Shown piece after piece: positions 13,410 through 14,542 of a stretch of DNA of 14,542 nucleotides; the stretch's first letter is position 1; every line of letters begins with the position of its first letter. Under the pieces are notes generated by a model. It did not search any database, was not told where the DNA came from, and saw nothing but the letters and a program-made list of their open reading frames with translations. The translations under genes and the position numbers were made by a program. The stretch is taken from contig DQHT01000012.1 in NCBI GenBank assembly GCA_003531115.1, forward strand, positions 26,101 to 40,642, read 5' to 3'. Source of the DNA: Bacteroidota bacterium (GTDB lineage Bacteria > Bacteroidota > Bacteroidia > UBA8524).

Positions 13410-13898
13410 TTACATATTCGGTTTCAGGGTAGGCGGTTTTGTTCCCTGTATTTGAAGAGCCAATTTAATCTTAGCATTTCCATAAAAGCGGCTGATCTCG
13501 GCTTTCTCCTTATCATTTCCTTTTTCAAAAACCCTCTTTATTACGGCCTTGAACTGTTTGGCCCAATCAATCTGGTTGATGTCTGTATCCCAGAATAAGG
13601 CTTTTCTCAGAATCGACATATTAGGTCCGATATTTTGTTGCTTTTCTTTCTCTATATGGATGTCATACCAGGATTGTAGAATTACCAGCGTACCTTCTTC
13701 CATCTGAAGCTCCTTTTCAATTCTCAATGCCAGAGCAGTATTAAGCTTACGTTTACCTTTGGTAATGGCATTGAAGGTTTGAGGATGTTCTGAAATAGCA
13801 AGTGCAAAGGGACGTTGCTTGATGGAACGCTTTTTTAACTCCCTCTCCAGAATTATTCCCGGGTGAATGCCCTTATATTTCTCGAAACCTGCTTTCAC
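13410..13898 (-). CDS. XRE HTH + DUF6922-like antitoxin of the AbiEii pair
   Basis: A 162-residue protein. The N-terminal part is a HigA-like helix-turn-helix (GIHPGIILERELKKRSIKQ, then FNAITKGKRKLNTALALRIE). The C-terminal part LRKALFWDTDINQIDW followed by VIKRVFEKGNDKEKAEISRFYG matches the DUF6922 pattern (lFWD-D...DW...II-RV...G....EI-R-YG) found next to AbiEii nucleotidyltransferases. It most likely represses the operon and counteracts the toxin encoded 6 bases downstream. The frame runs to a TTG at 13916, but that lies upstream of the -7 element; GTG 13898 follows TATATTTG by 5 bases and gives VKAGFEKYKGIHPG. GTG is therefore the preferred start. Confidence 0.8.
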   Translation of the reverse strand: MKAGFEKYKGIHPGIILERELKKRSIKQRPFALAISEHPQTFNAITKGKRKLNTALALRIEKELQMEEGTLVILQSWYDIHIEKEKQQNIGPNMSILRKALFWDTDINQIDWAKQFKAVIKRVFEKGNDKEKAEISRFYGNAKIKLALQIQGTKPPTLKPNM

Positions 13899-13903
13899 AC
13901 TTA

Positions 13904-13911
13904 CAAATATA
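13904..13911 (-). promoter_or_regulatory. -7 promoter element of the XRE-DUF6922 gene
   Basis: On the minus strand TATATTTG, an exact TAnnTTTG, ends 5 bases before the GTG at 13898. No clear -33 TTG is seen at 17-23 bases, so the promoter may depend on other contacts. Confidence 0.5.
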
Positions 13912-13966
13912 AGCAAAAATGTTTATACTTTTAAGTTGGGGTAAGCGAGAAAGGAATAAAATCCCC

Positions 13967-14521
13967 CTATTCCACTACCACCGGAAAGGTAACATCAATA
14001 TCCGACTCTCCGGGAGTGCAAGTTCCATCTTTGGTCCCTGGTTGGTGACGCAGGATAACCTGCATCGTTCCTGTTCCGGCAGAACCGGTTTTCCAGGTTG
14101 ACTGTAAACCCAAAGGGAGATTGTTTCCATCCAGGTCGGTGATGGCAACCGATGCACCCGTTCCCGAAGGCGTAAAACAGACCAGGTGTTCGTCGGCCTC
14201 ATCCAAAACATCATGAGAAATCGTATCCACCGGATTCGCCGTTTCATTCAATAAAATAATGGTCGTGTACCAGGTTTTATTGGCCTCCAGTTTGATGCTA
14301 TCGAAAATATCGTAGTTCGCCCCACCATCCCCGTCCGGGTCGCGGAATGTGGCGGAATAGCTATTGGCACTGTTCGAAGAATCAACAAAATGCAGGGTCA
14401 TGGTTGTGATGATCTCCTGCTCATTCACGATGGGAGGCGGGTTGTTTACCTTGTCATCGTCTTTTTTACAAGCGCTAATCAAAGCGATCAGGAACAGCCC
14501 GGAAATCAGATAGTGTCTCAT
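13967..14521 (-). CDS. Exported lipoprotein of unknown function
   Basis: A 184-residue protein with a type II signal peptide: MRHYLISGLFLIALISAC, lipobox ISAC with Cys18, followed by KKDDDK. The mature chain has a short Pro-rich linker (NNPPPIVNEQEIITTM), then an all-beta domain with FRDPDGDGG, a Ca2+-loop-like acidic Gly motif, and LLNET followed by DEADEH. Similar Bacteroidota lipoproteins exist, often near TonB-dependent receptors. I recall no established function, and its neighbour upstream is off the window. The ATG at 14521 is abutted directly by a TTATGAT heptamer array. The stop lies 68 bases before the XRE-DUF6922 start (13898) on the same strand. Confidence 0.75.
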   Translation of the reverse strand: MRHYLISGLFLIALISACKKDDDKVNNPPPIVNEQEIITTMTLHFVDSSNSANSYSATFRDPDGDGGANYDIFDSIKLEANKTWYTTIILLNETANPVDTISHDVLDEADEHLVCFTPSGTGASVAITDLDGNNLPLGLQSTWKTGSAGTGTMQVILRHQPGTKDGTCTPGESDIDVTFPVVVE

Positions 14522-14542
14522 TTATGATTTATGATTTATGAT
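14522..14542. repeat. Heptamer array TTATGAT x3, cut by the window end
   Basis: Three perfect TTATGAT units directly upstream (minus-strand sense) of the lipoprotein start codon. They are identical to the first three units at 7283-7303. The array probably continues beyond the window. Confidence 0.88.

Overview
The window reads as a Bacteroidota chromosome segment. Recognisable start codons lack Shine-Dalgarno sequences. Several genes are preceded by the Bacteroidota sigma-type -7 element TAnnTTTG, often only 4 to 15 bases before the start. The gene content (MerC-domain protein, DUF6702, DUF1287, XRE-DUF6922 plus AbiEii pairs, a Cys-anchored lipoprotein rich in acidic and Gly residues) is typical of that phylum. 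The exact genus cannot be told from the sequence.

Region 1 (1-4119, + strand) is a copper-handling cluster. It holds the C-terminus of a CopA-type Cu+ P-type ATPase, a 14-TM DHA2-type MFS exporter, a small HMA metallochaperone, and a multicopper oxidase with an extra C-terminal beta-rich segment that looks like a fused CopB-like outer-membrane barrel. Together they suggest cytoplasmic copper export plus periplasmic Cu(I) oxidation.

Region 2 (4218-10102, - strand), read 5' to 3', holds a LolD-like ABC ATPase, an FtsX-like permease, a DUF3299-like exported protein, a DUF6702 protein, a DUF1287 papain-like protein and a large M1-family metallopeptidase. ATPase + permease + DUF3299 is the core of the Zur-controlled zinc-import loci known from Vibrio (zrg) and Pseudomonas (PA4063-PA4066). 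A palindrome GCAACtatGTTGC sits in the short divergent promoter region between the ATPase and a MerC-domain gene (10159-10533, +). I infer a Zur-type operator and a zinc-homeostasis locus.

Region 3 (10592-13898) is a small accessory island of toxin-antitoxin genes. It has a complete higBA pair with a clean promoter and operator, a small unknown gene, about 740 bp packed with repeats, a two-gene remnant containing an apparently orphan antitoxin, and an XRE-DUF6922 antitoxin next to an AbiEii-type nucleotidyltransferase that is broken by a one-base frameshift. A lipoprotein gene (13967-14521, -) closes the window.

The most striking non-genic feature is a set of seven arrays built of 7-bp units. 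They have different sequences but always period 7, and they are scattered through intergenic DNA. One lies inside the periplasmic loop of the ABC permease. Two REP-like hairpins and a 36-bp dispersed repeat add to this repeat load.
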